Source: Bacteroidota bacterium
GTDB taxonomy: Bacteria > Bacteroidota > Bacteroidia > Chitinophagales > Chitinophagaceae
Direction of reading: 5' to 3'
Assembly: GCA_023386395.1 (NCBI GenBank)
Contig: JAEWJV010000554.1
Coordinates: forward strand, 1 to 16,483
DNA length: 16,483 nt
Positions 15,271 through 16,483 of the stretch are shown one piece after another. A program made the translations under genes and the position numbers. Below the pieces are notes generated by a model. The model searched no databases. It was not told the DNA's origin and worked only from the letters and a program-made list of their open reading frames with translations. The stretch's first letter is position 1, and every line of letters begins with the position of its first letter.

Positions 15271-16483
15271 TTACAGCATTTCAAAGCCGATATTTATGAG
15301 ATTGACTTTAATCTTTTGCTCAAGCTTATTACTTTCTTCAAACTGTTCTGCTAATTCCTTCGTTAACTTTTGCATCTTTTCTTCAAAGGAAATTCCATCA
15401 TCTTCTTCTGCTTCTGTGCCTACATAACGTCCCGGTGAAAGCACATAATTATTGGCAATTACTTCATCTAAGGTTGCAGCTTTGCAAAAGCCTTCCACAT
15501 CTTTATACACGCTTGTAACACCCCCCTCAATGTTTTCTTTTATTTCTAAGTTTTCCTTACCCCCCTTGTAGGGGGGAATGTCAGCACGTTTATTATTTAT
15601 ACTTGCCAGCGTATCACCCTTCCCCCCTCGCAGGGGGGAGTTCACGCTGTTTACAGTTTGAGAACCTGCAAGGGGGGTGTTATTCTCCCCTGTAAGGGGA
15701 GCCAGAGGGGTGTTCCTCCACAAATGATAAGAGCCGGTAATCTTTTGTATATCTTCATCACTAAACACACGCAACCTGCGGTTTACCATGTGCCCTAATT
15801 TGCGGGCATCTATAAACAAAATTTCATTTTTTCGTTCACGGTGTTCACCATCTTTACCGTCACGGTTCTTACTAAGAATAAATAAACAAGCCGGTATGCC
15901 CGTAGTTAAAAATAATTTATCAGGCATCTGCACAATACAATCCACCATGCCGTTTTGTATCATGTGTTCACGCACATTTTTTTCACCGGCGCTGCCTGTT
16001 GTCATTGCACCATTTGCCATTACAACGCCTGCCGTTCCTTTTTCACTTAAATGATACCATAAGGTTTGAAACCACATGTAATTGGCATTGCCGTTTGTGG
16101 TAAACTGTTCTTTTGCTCCAAACAATCTTGGGTCATTTTCCGGCAATTGTTCATTATGCCAGTTGGAGATATTAAAAGGTGGGTTCATTAATGCATAATC
16201 CGCTTTTAATTCAGGAAACCTGTCATGCAATAAAGAGTCGCCTAATTTTAAATCAAAAGAAAGATTGCGCAGCAGCAAATTCATTTTACACAAACGCAGT
16301 GTACCTTCATAACGTTCCTGCCCGTAAATAGAAATATCTGTTTTATCGCCACCATGCGATTGTATAAACTTTAAGCTTTGCACAAACATGCCGCCACTGC
16401 CACAGGCAAGGTCAACAATGCGCCCATGCAAAGGCTCTAACATTTCAACCAGCAAACGCACAACACTACCCGGTGTAAAGAAT
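15271..16483 (-). CDS. hsdM: Type I restriction-modification methyltransferase subunit, C-terminal part
   Basis: The gene begins beyond the right edge; the frame is open to the last base (FFTPGSVVRLLVEML, so the GTG at 16461 is internal). HsdM transfers methyl from S-adenosylmethionine to N6 of adenine at sites chosen by HsdS. Visible motifs, counted from that GTG codon, are the AdoMet motif DLACGSGGMFVQS (17-29; the usual form is DPACGSGG), the catalytic NPPF (93-96), and the conserved region EKNVREHMIQNGMVDCIVQMPDKLFLTTGIPACLFIL (160-196). A conserved C-terminal segment GFCKAATLDEV...YVLSPGRYVG (324-348) and a coiled tail follow. Residues ~250-315 are an in-frame repeat cluster inserted between SYHLWR and YKDVEGFCK, not part of normal HsdM. 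The N-terminal helical domain is out of the window. It is the first visible gene of the operon. Confidence 0.95.
   Translation of the reverse strand, partial: FFTPGSVVRLLVEMLEPLHGRIVDLACGSGGMFVQSLKFIQSHGGDKTDISIYGQERYEGTLRLCKMNLLLRNLSFDLKLGDSLLHDRFPELKADYALMNPPFNISNWHNEQLPENDPRLFGAKEQFTTNGNANYMWFQTLWYHLSEKGTAGVVMANGAMTTGSAGEKNVREHMIQNGMVDCIVQMPDKLFLTTGIPACLFILSKNRDGKDGEHRERKNEILFIDARKLGHMVNRRLRVFSDEDIQKITGSYHLWRNTPLAPLTGENNTPLAGSQTVNSVNSPLRGGKGDTLASINNKRADIPPYKGGKENLEIKENIEGGVTSVYKDVEGFCKAATLDEVIANNYVLSPGRYVGTEAEEDDGISFEEKMQKLTKELAEQFEESNKLEQKIKVNLINIGFEML
15517..15714 (-). mobile_element. In-frame GC-rich repeat cluster in the C-terminal part of hsdM
   Basis: Its ends are inverted, AACACCCC (15517-15524) and GGGGTGTT (15707-15714), and the span is 198 bp, exactly 66 codons. 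Inside are three hairpin units of 6-bp stem and 5-base loop at 15560-15576, 15622-15638 and 15685-15701, plus a lone G6 block at 15672-15677. It encodes NTPLAPLTGENNTPL, SPLRGG, PPYKGG and IEGGV with polar linkers. Order and end sequence match the hsdR N-terminal cluster, so the two share ancestry. It lies in a loop between conserved HsdM segments SYHLWR and YKDVEGFCK. Confidence 0.75.

Noticed and set aside
9990..15701. GC-rich repeats as a possible CRISPR array
   Set aside because: The units are 17-base palindromes at irregular spacing inside open reading frames, spacers are not of constant length, and no cas gene is present.

Overview
The window looks like a chromosomal segment from a Bacteroidota bacterium, probably of the Chitinophagaceae or a near relative. 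The evidence is moderate AT-richness, start codons without clear Shine-Dalgarno sequences, TAnnTTTG-type promoter boxes, and gene content typical of that phylum (a DUF6624 protein, a membrane sulfatase-like transferase, a Vsr-like DUF559 domain). The genus assignment is inference.

Positions 1-7708 hold ordinary single genes with generous spacers. In order they are: the 3' end of a short-chain dehydrogenase (+), a large membrane sulfatase-family transferase (-), an XRE regulator (-), a small coiled-coil protein (-), a DHFR/RibD-like reductase (-), a DUF6624 protein (-), an NmrA-like atypical SDR (-), and a small receiver-like hypothetical protein (+). The spacers carry at least four copies, and probably a fifth decayed one, of an intergenic hairpin repeat with core GCATCGTC...GACGATGC.

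Positions 7797-16483 are one minus-strand operon for a Type I restriction-modification system. The order is hsdM (5' end beyond the window), a DUF262-DUF1524 (GmrSD-like) protein, an unrecognised 161-residue protein, hsdS, hsdR, and an unrecognised 101-residue protein. Gaps are 8-30 bp, and hsdS overlaps both neighbours. HsdM and HsdS would form the methyltransferase, HsdR the translocase/nuclease, and the DUF262-DUF1524 protein a possible second restriction activity in the same transcription unit.

The most unusual feature is a family of in-frame insertions inside hsdM and hsdR. They are built from a GC-rich palindrome (six C, five-base loop, six G) that reads as S/P-P-L-x-G-G. Two are related repeat-only clusters: 61 codons in the N-terminal part of HsdR and 66 codons in the C-terminal part of HsdM. 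The third, in HsdR between the helicase motifs, carries a complete DUF559 (Vsr-like nuclease fold) domain between inverted copies of the same repeat. Removing the two HsdR insertions brings the 1238-residue protein back to about 996 residues, the usual HsdR size. This looks like a protein-coding, reading-frame-preserving mobile element with its own nuclease domain. HsdR also departs from the family pattern in Walker A and motif VI, so its motor activity is uncertain.
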